Source: Pseudomonas rhizophila (GTDB taxonomy: Bacteria > Pseudomonadota > Gammaproteobacteria > Pseudomonadales > Pseudomonadaceae). Taken from it: a DNA stretch of 64,000 nt. Position 1 is the stretch's first letter. Every line of letters begins with the position of its first letter. A program made the position numbers and the translations under genes. The DNA is taken from NCBI RefSeq assembly GCF_003033885.1, contig NZ_CP024081.1, positions 1,705,980 through 1,769,979 of the forward strand. Reading direction: 5' to 3'. This document shows, one piece after another, positions 1 through 9,234 of this stretch. Under the pieces are notes generated by a model. The model saw only the letters and a program-made list of their open reading frames with translations. It did not search any database and was not told the DNA's origin.

Positions 1-1127
1 AAGGGGCGACCATTGCAGGCGAAGGCGAACGGGACCTTGAAGTGGCTGCCCTGGCCGTCGGCCCACCCCACGCTCTGCCCGGCCGGTTGCAGATCGTTAG
101 TCACGATCAACTGGCGTGAATAGCGCTCGGCTTGGGGAATGCGGTCGGCTATGTTGACGCGCTTGCGTTTGGCTTCGACGATGGCGACAGGCATGAGGCC
201 GGCAAACAGCACGTAATCAGCGTTCTCTTTCGCCTTGCTGGTTGGCCATTCGGCGATGGCCTTGTTTTTGCCCTTCTCGGGCCGAGCGCCGTTGCTGTAG
301 GTAAGGTCGAGCGAATCGGCCTCCCAGCCCGCATCGTTCAACTGTTGATCGATGAGAATGCGGGTGAGGTCTTCGTTGAGATCGAACTGGCTGCTCGCCT
401 GCTGGGTTTTGCGCGTGACCTGTTGGGCAGCTTGGGGCTGATCCTCAAGTTGTTGCTGCAGCACTTTCAGCCGCGCTTCGAAATCGGCTCGGGCCTTGGA
501 TAGCTCTGCCTCGCGCTCCAGAGCAATCTGCTCGTAGATGCGCGCTTCCTCGTTCATTTGTCCGGCGAGACTGGCTTGCTCTTGCTTTTCTTGCGCCAAT
601 AGCTCGGCTAACTGGTGGTTGCTCTCAAGTTGCTGACGGCTGTCGCCCAGCTCTGCACGTAGTTTTTCGATCTGTCCCTGCAGCTCACGCAGAGGCTCAC
701 TCGGATCGACCGGAACCGTGAAAGGCCCGGGCTTGAAGGCGCTGCCGCCCTTGCCGAATGACTGGTGGTACCAGATCGCCAAGGCGCGGGCGACCCTCAG
801 CCCATCCAGTGCTTCGCGATGCAGGGTGCGGAATTCGTGGGTAGCCTTGTTGCCTTCGACTCGCAGCGTATGGAACAGGTTACGGATGTTGCCGTCGAGC
901 TTGATTTCACGACTCAGGCGGTACAGCAGGTCAGCTTGGGACGTGGTGGCATCGAACTCAATGCCTGCTCTTACCGCCAGATCCTGGGCGAGCGCTTCGC
1001 CCAATTGACGCAGTTTGATCAGCGTCGTGTTGGGGTCACTGGAAAAAACTCGCTCGGCCATATTGGCAAGTTGAAAAAAGACCGAATCGTGTTCTTTGAA
1101 GAAGGCGAAGTTGCTGCTCTCTGCCAT
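1..1127 (-). CDS. hsdR: Type I restriction endonuclease subunit R (HsdR), C-terminus beyond the window
   Basis: This is the N-terminal 375 residues of an HsdR-like protein, the ATP-dependent translocase and nuclease subunit of type I restriction systems. It opens with an all-helical N-terminal domain of the DUF4145 kind, then a charged coiled coil at about residues 150-240. The HSDR_N nuclease domain follows, with ADYVL and the EAK motif at residues 318-320 (PD-(D/E)XK fold). The ATG at 1127-1125 is preceded by an AAGGATG ribosome site. The helicase motors, and any hsdM/hsdS genes, would lie to the left and cannot be seen. No stop codon interrupts the visible part. The family assignment rests on the nuclease motif and domain order, so EcoEI-type HsdR is likely but not proven. 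Confidence 0.85.
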   Translation of the reverse strand, partial: MAESSNFAFFKEHDSVFFQLANMAERVFSSDPNTTLIKLRQLGEALAQDLAVRAGIEFDATTSQADLLYRLSREIKLDGNIRNLFHTLRVEGNKATHEFRTLHREALDGLRVARALAIWYHQSFGKGGSAFKPGPFTVPVDPSEPLRELQGQIEKLRAELGDSRQQLESNHQLAELLAQEKQEQASLAGQMNEEARIYEQIALEREAELSKARADFEARLKVLQQQLEDQPQAAQQVTRKTQQASSQFDLNEDLTRILIDQQLNDAGWEADSLDLTYSNGARPEKGKNKAIAEWPTSKAKENADYVLFAGLMPVAIVEAKRKRVNIADRIPQAERYSRQLIVTNDLQPAGQSVGWADGQGSHFKVPFAFACNGRP

Positions 1128-1326
1128 GTTCCATCCTTGAGTGAGTCACCGGTCATCCCGAGAGTGCCGACGCAATGAGGGCATAATGCCATGCGAAGCG
1201 TGGTGCGTGCATTACAGTGTGTGCTTACGAACGCTTAGAAAAACAGCCCCGTGTGGTGACAGGGCGCTTCTACATTTTATGCGACTGTGTCGATAACCAT
1301 CACAGATCGTAGGTAAGCGCGCAAAG

Positions 1327-2343
1327 CTAATCCCCGGCGTACCCTTCAACCTCGCAAGGCTCCCAATAAAACGTAAACAGCACCAACTGCTCTACCGGCT
1401 CATAAAACATCATGATCAGATCCGCCCCCCAGCTCTGATAATGATAGGCGGGCACGCTCGCCACGTGATGAAACAGATGGCCAGCGGGGCTGCGCGGGTA
1501 TCCGGCTGTAACTCCGTGTTCCTCGCTTTCCACATAACCAAGCGAAAGACTGGAAGTCGGAAATTTCGAGTAGTCCGCAACTCCGCCAATCTGCTCGACA
1601 AACGTCATCTGTTCAACGTCGTACAGGGGGACACTTTCGGCTAGCGCTGATGGGGAGAACAGGCGACCCGAGTTCCGATAAAGCTTTTTGGCCGCTTCAT
1701 AGGCTGTTTTCTGATCCGCATACATTCTCTGCAAACTCAATCGCGCGTCCTCATACGGGTCGGCCAAATCCTGGTTGCCCGGATGAAGGAAGAAATAGCG
1801 CGGGTCGCCCATCAGGCGATACTGCCCTTGCTCGACCTTGAAACCAATCCAGTTGGTATGCACGAGCGGAGAATGCCACCAGGTCTCTTCGGTCGCTTGC
1901 CCCACAAATTGGTGTTCTGTCGGCTCCATGGGCCCCAGCATGGTCAGATGCCCGGACCATTCGGGATTGACCATACTGAGGTCGATGCCAAAGAACGGTT
2001 GCAAGTGATCGATGAGCTCCGCATGTTCGGGCACGAAAACTGTTTCGGGGTCCGGGAACGGGTACAGCCCATACGGCACCTCGGTGTAATCCGGCCAACG
2101 CCGCTCAAGCTCACGAAGCACATCTGTGGCCTCAGAGTCTTTGTGCAATCCTTTCCTGTAGTCGCTCACCAGGGATTGTGCCACAGCAAAATGCTCCGAA
2201 CTAAGCTGCCCCAGATCATCCGCGGACACCACATGTCTGTAAGGGGCTCGCATCGACCGCACGATCGATCGTACACATTTCGCGGAGGCACTGTGGTCGT
2301 TGACGAGCACGTCCTTGTATCTGAGAAAGGCGGATTCGCTCAT
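1327..2343 (-). CDS. Hypothetical protein, 338 aa
   Basis: An uninterrupted 338-residue protein rich in aromatic residues and prolines, with no signal peptide or membrane segment. I do not recognise a family. The C-terminal third (GYPRSPAGHLFHH and a Trp-rich end) faintly recalls DUF1963/YwqG-like beta proteins, but this is only an impression. It lies upstream of hsdR on the same strand with a 199-bp gap, and it is divergent from the frameshifted gene that starts at 2518. Its position in a defence island suggests an accessory or immune role. That is inference only. Confidence 0.65.
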   Translation of the reverse strand: MSESAFLRYKDVLVNDHSASAKCVRSIVRSMRAPYRHVVSADDLGQLSSEHFAVAQSLVSDYRKGLHKDSEATDVLRELERRWPDYTEVPYGLYPFPDPETVFVPEHAELIDHLQPFFGIDLSMVNPEWSGHLTMLGPMEPTEHQFVGQATEETWWHSPLVHTNWIGFKVEQGQYRLMGDPRYFFLHPGNQDLADPYEDARLSLQRMYADQKTAYEAAKKLYRNSGRLFSPSALAESVPLYDVEQMTFVEQIGGVADYSKFPTSSLSLGYVESEEHGVTAGYPRSPAGHLFHHVASVPAYHYQSWGADLIMMFYEPVEQLVLFTFYWEPCEVEGYAGD

Positions 2344-2517
2344 GTTTTGTCGTCCTTACTACATGTCCGTGAGTGCCCCCCATATTTTTGCCGGAGAGAA
2401 TTTTTCTGAGCCTCATAACCTGTTCCAATTGTTTACCTGTATGAACAGACAACATGGACGGGCCCGGCCCTTTTGCTTAGGGTATGGCCATTCGATACTA
2501 CCTGCAAGGCAGCCGGC

Positions 2518-3976
2518 ATGAAGCATGAACAGTTTTTGCTCCAACCTGAAGTCGAGGCTTTTGTTGAATGGCTGGCGACGAATTTGCCAACCCTGACGTT
2601 CAAGCTTCGTTTCAAATCCAGCAAATTTGTACCGGGCGGTTTGCAGGAGGATGTTCGCGGTTTCGAGCAGGTGCTGGCACATTATCGTTGGAAGGCCAGT
2701 TGGCTGGATAGCAATCAGACATCGGTGGACTCGCAAACCTGGGCGCAAACGCAACGCTCTCTCGGTCAGCTTCGTGAGTGGCTCAAGAGTGCAGTCGAGC
2801 GGGGCGATGAGCCGCAAGCGCTGCAGGCGTGTTTGCAGATTCTTCGCTGGGGAGGCGTGCGCGGCGCCATTCCGTTTTTGCATCGTCTGGCCGACCAGGG
2901 TGAGTTGTCCGCTTATCTGCGAAAAATGGCCGGGCTCATGGCGCTGGATGGCGACAATGACCTGGATGAGCTTGACGCGAACAGCGTTGAGCGTTTCGAC
3001 GCTGGTCTGACCAAGATTCACGCACTGCTCGATGCGTCGGGTTCGCCGATTTATGACAGCCGCGTCGGTGCTGCCATGGGCATGCTCTATTCGTTGTTTC
3101 GTGAGCAATGGACGGGGGGGGGGCAAACCGTTGTTGTCGTTCCCGTCCGGTGGCGCGCGTGGCAGCCAGATCCGCAATCCCGGAGCGTTTACCAACGGCT
3201 TGGCGGCGCCGCAGTTTTCTTCGATTCGCTATGAGGCATGGGCTCGCTGCCAGGTGCGCCTGGGGTGGATCATCCGTGCCCTGCTTGAGCGTACCGAGTG
3301 GTTCACCGACCAAGGCACGCTGCCTGCGCGGTGCCATGCGTTCGAGGCCAGCCTGTTCATGCTCGGCTATGACCTGCGCTGCTTTGGCGGGGCACTGAAA
3401 ACTGCCGCGCTCCTGGAGGATGAGGACAAACCCGATCGCGAGAGCACGGGTTGGGTGCCGACGGGGAATACGTTCAATCGGGTGATCGCGGATTATCTGG
3501 AGTTCCGCCGCGACGGTGGGCAGCCGGATAAACCCTCATTCGTCGACTGGCAGGTAGCGAAACGTGCTGTGTCCCGCTCGACCGCGCAAGGCAACTGTTT
3601 TGCGTTTTCCATGCAGGAGTTCGACCTGTTCAACCGTTCACTCGAAGAGCTGGAGCGGATCGCCGCCGGTGGCGAAGACGGGTTGCGAGCGGCCTTGTCC
3701 AGCGAGGTGCTGGAGTCCTTCATCCTGGGGGAGGAGCGGGTCAGCGTGTGCCTGGTGGATGTATTGATCACGGGGCGGGCGTACCAGCGAGAGGCGACGG
3801 GCGGGGCGCGTGTCGAATCGATCCTGGCCGCTGGCTACGCAGGCACTCCCAATTCCGCCAATACGCTCATGGCCTTGGGTCGCAACGTCGGCAAGCACTT
3901 TGGGCTGCTCGACGCCGAGTATTTGCCAACGCCGCTGTTCGAGCAGTTCTTTGGCGAGTGCTCGCTGGAGGCCTGA
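2518..3976 (+). pseudogene. Hypothetical gene interrupted by a +1 frameshift at a G10 tract (possible phase-variable gene)
   Basis: The first reading frame runs from the ATG at 2518 (MKHEQF; a weak AAGG lies upstream) and remains open to 3234. The natural continuation is in the next frame, to the stop at 3976. The switch point is a run of ten G at 3114-3123. With nine G the gene would be one frame of about 485 residues, continuing into the FPSGGARGS stretch. The protein is mostly helical, with no motif I recognise. It ends 63 bp before the nuclease-helicase gene and is probably co-transcribed with it. The run could be a sequencing or assembly error, a true mutation, or a slipped-strand on/off switch. 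I mark it as broken because as written it does not encode the full product. Confidence 0.7.
3114..3123 (+). repeat. Homopolymeric G10 tract within coding sequence
   Basis: Ten consecutive G sit exactly where the flanking frames of the gene at 2518-3976 disagree by one base. Long G tracts are classic sites of slipped-strand mispairing and also of base-calling errors. This tract decides whether the gene is read through. Confidence 0.9.
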
Positions 3977-4039
3977 GCCTCACATTCACTTCGATTACCG
4001 TGCAGCGGTCCCGGGCACATCACAGGATTAGTCTCGACC

Positions 4040-7000
4040 ATGCAACTGCGCAATGGCACACGTCTTTATTCCGCCTCGGACCTCTGCGGTTTTCTTGAGT
4101 GTCAGCACCTCACGGCGCTGGATCTTGAGCACCTGCTCAACCCGATGGCAAAGACGCCGTCGAGTGAACAGAATCGCTTGATTCAGGACAAGGGCCTGGC
4201 CCACGAGGCGGCTTATTTGCAGCGCCTCAAAAGCCAATATGCGAATGTCGTCGACATTGCCGAGGGCGACCCGAGTTTTGCGCGCCGCGTCGAGCTGACG
4301 ATTCTGGCGATGCAAGCGGGTGCAGACATTATTTTCCAGGCATCGCTGCAGGACGGTTCCCTGATTGGCCATGCCGATTTTTTGCGCAAAGTGCCGCGAG
4401 CGTCGGCACTGGGTGAGCACAGCTATGAAGTGATCGACACCAAGCTGGCGAAAACCGCCAAGGCCAAGTTCTTGGTGCAGACGGCACTGTATTCGCGCCT
4501 GTTGGTGCCGATCCAGGGTGTGCAGCCGCATTACATGTACGTGGTGCTCGGTGATGCGGCGCGCACGGAGCAGGCCTTTCGCGTGGCGGACTACGCCGAC
4601 TATCTGGAACATGTGCTACAGAGTTTCAACGCCTTCACAAGTCTTGCCGAGCCGCCCGCCACTTACCCAGACCCCTGTGGGCATTGCGGGTTCTGTAGTT
4701 GGCGCGAGCGCTGTGACGAGCAACGCCGGCAAGACGATCACCTCTCGGCGGTCGCAGGTATCAGCCGCTCGCAGATCAATAAACTGCACCACGCTGGCGT
4801 AACTACGCTGCGCCAATTGGCCCAAAGTCCGGACACCTTGCGTGTCGCCAACTTGCAGGGGGAGTCGTTGAGCAAGTTGCGTCATCAGGCGCGTATGCAG
4901 CTGCAGGGGCGCTCCAGTGATCGACCTCTGTTCGAGCTGCTGCCGGCAGCCGGCGCGCACCGGGGTTTCAATCGGATGCCGTCAGCAGTCGAGGGCGATC
5001 TGTTCTTTGACATGGAAGGCAATCCGCTGGAAGAGGGCGGCCTTGAGTACTTGTTCGGGCTCTACATCAATGAGGGTGGCAAGCAAACTTTCAAAGCCTT
5101 CTGGGCGCATAGCCGCGCGGAAGAGCGAATCGCTTTCGAGCAATTCATCGACTGGGTGACCGCCCATCTCAAGCGTTACCCCGACGCGCATATCTACCAC
5201 TACGCCAGCTATGAAGAGACGGCGATCAAGCGCCTGATGAGCCAGTACGGTACCCGCGAGGCACAAGTGGACGGCTTGCTGCGCAACGGCAAATTGATCG
5301 ACCTTTACAAGGTGGTGCGTGAAGCGATCCGGGTGTCGGAGCCCAGTTATTCGATCAAGAACATCGAGCACTTTTACATGGCTCAGCGCGAGGGCGATGT
5401 GACCAATGCCGGCGCCAGCATCGTGTTTTATGAGCAGTGGAAGGAGACCGGCAAGTCGGCATTGCTTGAGCAGATCGAGCGCTACAACGAAGACGACGTG
5501 AAATCCACTTTTCTCCTGCGTGACTGGCTGCTGGGCATCAAACCGGCAGATGCTGGCGGGTTTTGCCTACCTGAGCCCGTCACCGTGACCTCCAGCGCCG
5601 AACCCACTGATGTGGAGATTCGGCTGGAAAGCTATCGCCAGCGGCTGCTCGATGAAGCGCACGCCGAGGACCCGGTGCGCGTGCTGACCTTCCAGCTGCT
5701 CGACTTCCATCGTCGCGCCGACAAGCCGACTTGGTGGCAAATGTTCAGTCGCCGCGATATGACTTCCGAGGAACTGCTGGAAGATATGGAGAGCCTCGCG
5801 GGTTTGCAGCGCACGTCGACACCGCGTGAACCGATCAAGCGGTCGTTCTTGTACGAGTACCGTTTTGAGCCGCAGGAGACCAAGTTGCGGACGGGCTCGA
5901 GAGGCCTAGTCGCCGAGACCCAGGCCAGCATCGAATTGCATCACCTGGACTTCGACCTGGGGCTGGCGACCTTCAAGGCTACGGAAGAAAAGGCTCCGCC
6001 TGAATATTTCGACATGATCCCCGACCGGCCAATCCCGACGGATCCGCTGCGCGACGCGTTGTTGCGTTATGCCGACAGCGTGCTGGCCGGCGGACAACGT
6101 TTCCAGGCCGTGACCGACTTCCTGCATCGACGTGCTCCACGGGTGAACGGCGTGGCGCCGGGAGCGCCGCTGCTCGACCCAGGCCTGCCACCGTTGGACG
6201 CCATCAAGCAAGTGGTGGGCAATCTGGACCAGAGCGTGCTTTTTATTCAGGGCCCGCCAGGCACCGGCAAGACTTACACCGGCTCGCACGTCATTGTCGA
6301 TTTGCTCAAGGCGGGCAAGCGCATCGGCGTCACGTCCAACTCGCACCACGCCATTAATAACCTGCTGGCGGCGGTGGAAGCGCGAGCGCTGGAAGAGGGC
6401 GTCACGTTCAGCGGCTTGAAAAAGTCTGCGGACGGGGACGGCAATGAATTCGAAGGCCGCTGCATTCGCTCCATCGAAAACAAAAAGGCATTTCTCGCTG
6501 CATGCGGGCCTTCGATTGGCTTGACCGCCGGTACGGTCTGGATACTGGCGAACGAGGCGTTTACCGAAGAGTTGGACTACCTGTTCATCGACGAAGCCGG
6601 GCAGGTGAGTGTCGCAAACCTGGTCGCCATGGGCATGGCGGCGCGCAACATCGTGTTGATGGGGGATCAGATGCAATTGTCGCAGCCGGTGCAGGGTGTG
6701 CACCCGGGACGCTCCGGGGACTCCATACTCGACTACCTGCTGGACGGCACGCCCACCATTGCGGCGGATCGTGGCGTGTTCCTGGCAACCACCTGGCGAA
6801 TGCACCCGGATGTGTGCTCGTTCATTTCCCAGGCGGTTTACGAAGGGCAGCTGTGTTCGGCGCCCGGCACCGAGCGACAGGTCCTGCTGCTGGACGGTCA
6901 ACGTCCGCAGATACCCGCCAGCGGGCTGATGTTCTGCCCTGTTCAGCACGACGGCAACAGCCAGAGTTCGAACGAGGAGGCCACGCAGGTCAAAGCGCTT

Positions 7001-7408
7001 TACGCCTACTTTTTAGAGCAACGGTTTATCGACAGCGAGGGTGAGGAGCACGCGATCAGTATCGAAAACATATTGGTCGTGGCGCCGTATAACTTGCAGG
7101 TTCAAGTGCTCAAACATGCACTTCCCGCAGGTGCCCGGGTAGGTACCGTGGATAAATTTCAGGGGCAGGAAGCAGAGATTGTCATCGTATCAATGGCGAC
7201 TTCCAACGAAAACTACCTGCCGCGTGACATCGGTTTTCTGTACTCGAAGAACCGCTTGAACGTGGCGGTCAGTCGCGCCAAATCCCTCTCCTGCATCGTT
7301 GCCAGCCCGGACCTTACCGCTGTCCGCTGCGTGACACCCCACGAGATGAGCCTGGTAAACGGTTTGTGCATGGCCGTCAGACACGGTGCGGTAGAAAGCC
7401 ATGCTTGA
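4040..7408 (+). CDS. RecB-like nuclease / SF1 (DNA2-type) helicase fusion, TM0106 family
   Basis: A 1122-residue cytoplasmic nucleic-acid enzyme. The N-terminal part is a RecB-like nuclease with the core YEVIDTK near residue 135 and a cysteine cluster CGHCGFCSWRERC near 215, possibly an Fe-S site. The middle (about 315-500) looks like an RNase H-fold exonuclease of the RNase_H_2 kind, with DMEG and YNEDDV. The C-terminal half is an SF1 helicase: Walker A GPPGTGKT near 740, DEAGQ (Walker B), GDQMQLSQP, a Q-rich motif V (DKFQGQE) and NVAVSRAKS. All key residues are present, so it should be active. It lies 63 bp after the G-tract gene and overlaps the ankyrin gene by 8 bp, which implies one operon. 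A role in degrading foreign DNA is likely from the family and setting, but is inference. Confidence 0.88.
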   Translation: MQLRNGTRLYSASDLCGFLECQHLTALDLEHLLNPMAKTPSSEQNRLIQDKGLAHEAAYLQRLKSQYANVVDIAEGDPSFARRVELTILAMQAGADIIFQASLQDGSLIGHADFLRKVPRASALGEHSYEVIDTKLAKTAKAKFLVQTALYSRLLVPIQGVQPHYMYVVLGDAARTEQAFRVADYADYLEHVLQSFNAFTSLAEPPATYPDPCGHCGFCSWRERCDEQRRQDDHLSAVAGISRSQINKLHHAGVTTLRQLAQSPDTLRVANLQGESLSKLRHQARMQLQGRSSDRPLFELLPAAGAHRGFNRMPSAVEGDLFFDMEGNPLEEGGLEYLFGLYINEGGKQTFKAFWAHSRAEERIAFEQFIDWVTAHLKRYPDAHIYHYASYEETAIKRLMSQYGTREAQVDGLLRNGKLIDLYKVVREAIRVSEPSYSIKNIEHFYMAQREGDVTNAGASIVFYEQWKETGKSALLEQIERYNEDDVKSTFLLRDWLLGIKPADAGGFCLPEPVTVTSSAEPTDVEIRLESYRQRLLDEAHAEDPVRVLTFQLLDFHRRADKPTWWQMFSRRDMTSEELLEDMESLAGLQRTSTPREPIKRSFLYEYRFEPQETKLRTGSRGLVAETQASIELHHLDFDLGLATFKATEEKAPPEYFDMIPDRPIPTDPLRDALLRYADSVLAGGQRFQAVTDFLHRRAPRVNGVAPGAPLLDPGLPPLDAIKQVVGNLDQSVLFIQGPPGTGKTYTGSHVIVDLLKAGKRIGVTSNSHHAINNLLAAVEARALEEGVTFSGLKKSADGDGNEFEGRCIRSIENKKAFLAACGPSIGLTAGTVWILANEAFTEELDYLFIDEAGQVSVANLVAMGMAARNIVLMGDQMQLSQPVQGVHPGRSGDSILDYLLDGTPTIAADRGVFLATTWRMHPDVCSFISQAVYEGQLCSAPGTERQVLLLDGQRPQIPASGLMFCPVQHDGNSQSSNEEATQVKALYAYFLEQRFIDSEGEEHAISIENILVVAPYNLQVQVLKHALPAGARVGTVDKFQGQEAEIVIVSMATSNENYLPRDIGFLYSKNRLNVAVSRAKSLSCIVASPDLTAVRCVTPHEMSLVNGLCMAVRHGAVESHA

Positions 7409-8006
7409 GCACATGGAAGACAGAGCCGAGCTTGGCCTGAACGATTGGCACCTGTGTGTATTGCTCGACGTTATAGCGCCGCTCGATCCTGTGGGCATGA
7501 ATCAGCGTGATCTGGCCGGCGATACGCCGCTGGACATGGCCTACCGCCTGAGCCGCCGGGAACGGATGGACACGCTTGAGTCACTGGGTGCGTTTGGCGA
7601 TCGGCAGTTTCGCGATTGGCCCGGTTTGGGCACTTTCATGCCCCACGACAAGTACATTCACCAACCTGCCCGATACGGCAATGTCAAAATCCTGCACGCG
7701 CGTCACCAGCTCGGCGGCAGCCTCAACGACCGTGACGTGCTGGGCAATACGCCGCTGCATCTGCTGGTGACCCATGGGCACTTGAAGGCCGCCCGGTATT
7801 TCATCACTCACTACGCCAGATACGGCCTTGATCTGTACGCGAAGAACAGCGACGGCAATACCCCACGAAATATTGCCCAGCTCCAGGGCGAACACGCGCT
7901 GGCGCAAGCGCTACTCAACGCTGAGGTCGACAACAGTGTGCGAGCGCTGCGCGTCTGGCGAGAAATGGGTCTTAATCATGCAGGAGCCATGGACGCAGCT
8001 CCTTGA
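7401..8006 (+). CDS. Ankyrin-repeat protein
   Basis: A 201-residue protein whose ATG overlaps the end of the helicase gene, so the two are probably translationally coupled. Three ankyrin-like units are visible: DLAGDTPLDMAYRL near residue 35, DVLGNTPLHLLVTHGH near 112 and NSDGNTPRNIAQLQGE near 150. Ankyrin repeats are protein-binding scaffolds, so it may regulate or recruit the nuclease-helicase, or act as its immunity partner. No enzyme motif is seen. Its 3' end overlaps the convergent WYL regulator gene by 35 bp. Confidence 0.8.
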   Translation: MLEHMEDRAELGLNDWHLCVLLDVIAPLDPVGMNQRDLAGDTPLDMAYRLSRRERMDTLESLGAFGDRQFRDWPGLGTFMPHDKYIHQPARYGNVKILHARHQLGGSLNDRDVLGNTPLHLLVTHGHLKAARYFITHYARYGLDLYAKNSDGNTPRNIAQLQGEHALAQALLNAEVDNSVRALRVWREMGLNHAGAMDAAP

Positions 8007-8847
8007 TATTGCTGACCACGATCTGCTGGGCTTCGGGGTTGGTTGCCTGGTTTCTCGGGTCGACCTGATAGCGTCGCAATACGTACTTCACCAATGCCTT
8101 GCGACTGGGGACGACCAGTTGGCCATCCGTCATGCCGAAGTCGGTTTCGATGATGGCTTGCTGCGCGGCGTTCAAGCGGCCATCGGGGGTGAAGATGATC
8201 GGCACTTCGGTGTTCCACTCTTCATCCAGCTCGCGGGTGTCCTGCGACTCATCGAGCAGATCCGGTTCGCCGCGCAGGCGGCTGAGTACAAAGTCGCGGT
8301 ACTGGCGGTTTTTCTCGCAATACGCGCGCACATGCCAACGCATGCCGGTGTAGACCAGAGTGTGAGGGGCAATCAGGCGGATTTCCACGTTTGGCGTGTT
8401 GAGCGATACGTATTCGGTTTCCAGGCGCAGACCATCGCGGCAAGCCTTGAGTAATGGACGCAGAACCTCCGGCCGGATCGGACGATCCGGGACTTCCAGT
8501 ACCTTGGTATGGGCGTAGGCCAGGGCGAGCCCATCGATGTGCAGAGCGCGTTCGTTGTTCTGGTAAAGCAGATGCAAGTAGGCGCTGGCGCTGTCGTCGA
8601 TAAACAGCGGCGAGAACGTCTTGCTGGGGACGTAGCCTTTTATTTTTTTGTCATATGTAAGGTTTTTAGGCGCATGTTCCGTGATGTACGTGTTGATGTC
8701 CTTGGACGCCTGCTGACGGCTGATGCCGAAGCTCTGGATCAGGTGTCCCGTGGTCAACCGGCCCTCCCACCAGGCAACGGTCTCGATCAAACGATAGCGA
8801 AGTGCCAGATCCCAGCGAACCTGCTCGATGGATTGCTTGCGTTTCAT
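7972..8847 (-). CDS. WYL-domain transcriptional regulator (BrxR/CapW-like)
   Basis: A 291-residue regulator. It has an N-terminal winged helix-turn-helix (about residues 10-70, with HLIQSFGISRQQASKDI as the recognition region), a linker, then a WYL domain at about 120-200 containing the RLIAPHTLVYTGMRWHVRAYC core. A C-terminal WCX-like tail follows. Proteins of this shape repress defence operons (BREX, CBASS) by binding inverted repeats and are thought to release on sensing a nucleic-acid ligand. A GGAG ribosome site precedes the ATG at 8847. It is divergent from the genes at 8968 and 9235, and an inverted repeat lies in the shared promoter region. It probably controls itself and neighbouring island genes. 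Confidence 0.88.
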   Translation of the reverse strand: MKRKQSIEQVRWDLALRYRLIETVAWWEGRLTTGHLIQSFGISRQQASKDINTYITEHAPKNLTYDKKIKGYVPSKTFSPLFIDDSASAYLHLLYQNNERALHIDGLALAYAHTKVLEVPDRPIRPEVLRPLLKACRDGLRLETEYVSLNTPNVEIRLIAPHTLVYTGMRWHVRAYCEKNRQYRDFVLSRLRGEPDLLDESQDTRELDEEWNTEVPIIFTPDGRLNAAQQAIIETDFGMTDGQLVVPSRKALVKYVLRRYQVDPRNQATNPEAQQIVVSNIKELRPWLLHD

Positions 8848-8881
8848 ACCCTCTCCATGTGCGCGAATACTTTACCTGTAT

Positions 8882-8900
8882 AAGTCTACATTCTAGACCT
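8882..8900. promoter_or_regulatory. Inverted repeat, candidate operator of the WYL regulator
   Basis: GTCTA-CATTC-TAGAC (8884-8898) is a perfect inverted repeat, extending to 19 bp with one mismatch. It lies 35 bp upstream of the WYL gene and 68 bp upstream of the divergent small membrane-protein gene. This is where an autorepressor would be expected to bind. Confidence 0.5.
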
Positions 8901-8967
8901 GTCGCTTAGTACTACATATCGTGTGTCTGGCATTCGAGATGAATTGAAGTCACGGAAGGAAGTGGAC

Positions 8968-9225
8968 ATGAGTATGTCGGAAATGGTTTCGACAGGGGCG
9001 TTTGTGATGATGGTGGCAATCCTGCTGGTGTTACTGCATCAGTGCCTGAGATTGCGTGAACTCTGGCATATGGCTCTGGGCTGCCAAAAAAATGCACGCA
9101 CAGCGCAGATCTCTGAAGTGGAAAACCGCGAACTGCGTTCGGCGTTGCGGGCCGAGAAAGAGCACGTTCAGCAGTTGCAAAGAAAGTTGGTGATTTTGCA
9201 GGAATTGATCCCGGCAGAGGGATGA
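8968..9225 (+). CDS. Small membrane-anchored coiled-coil protein
   Basis: An 85-residue protein. The ATG at 8968 is chosen because GGAAGGAAG lies just upstream; a longer form from 8923 is less likely. One hydrophobic segment (about residues 8-28) is followed by a charged helix with heptad-like leucines (RELRSALRAEKEHVQQLQRKL), so it is probably an inner-membrane protein with a cytoplasmic coiled coil. The ADP-ribosylglycohydrolase gene starts 9 bp after its stop, so the two likely form an operon. I recognise no family. It could tether or regulate the enzyme. Confidence 0.65.
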   Translation: MSMSEMVSTGAFVMMVAILLVLLHQCLRLRELWHMALGCQKNARTAQISEVENRELRSALRAEKEHVQQLQRKLVILQELIPAEG

Positions 9226-9234
9226 GGAAAGGAC

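Noticed and set aside
2437..2448. CTGTATGAACAG as a LexA/SOS box
   Set aside because: The spacing between CTG and CAG is 6 bases; a LexA box needs 10.
7972..8847. WYL regulator as a sign of a BREX or CBASS locus
   Set aside because: No brx genes, cyclase or CBASS effector set is seen in the window; the regulator family also serves other defence modules.
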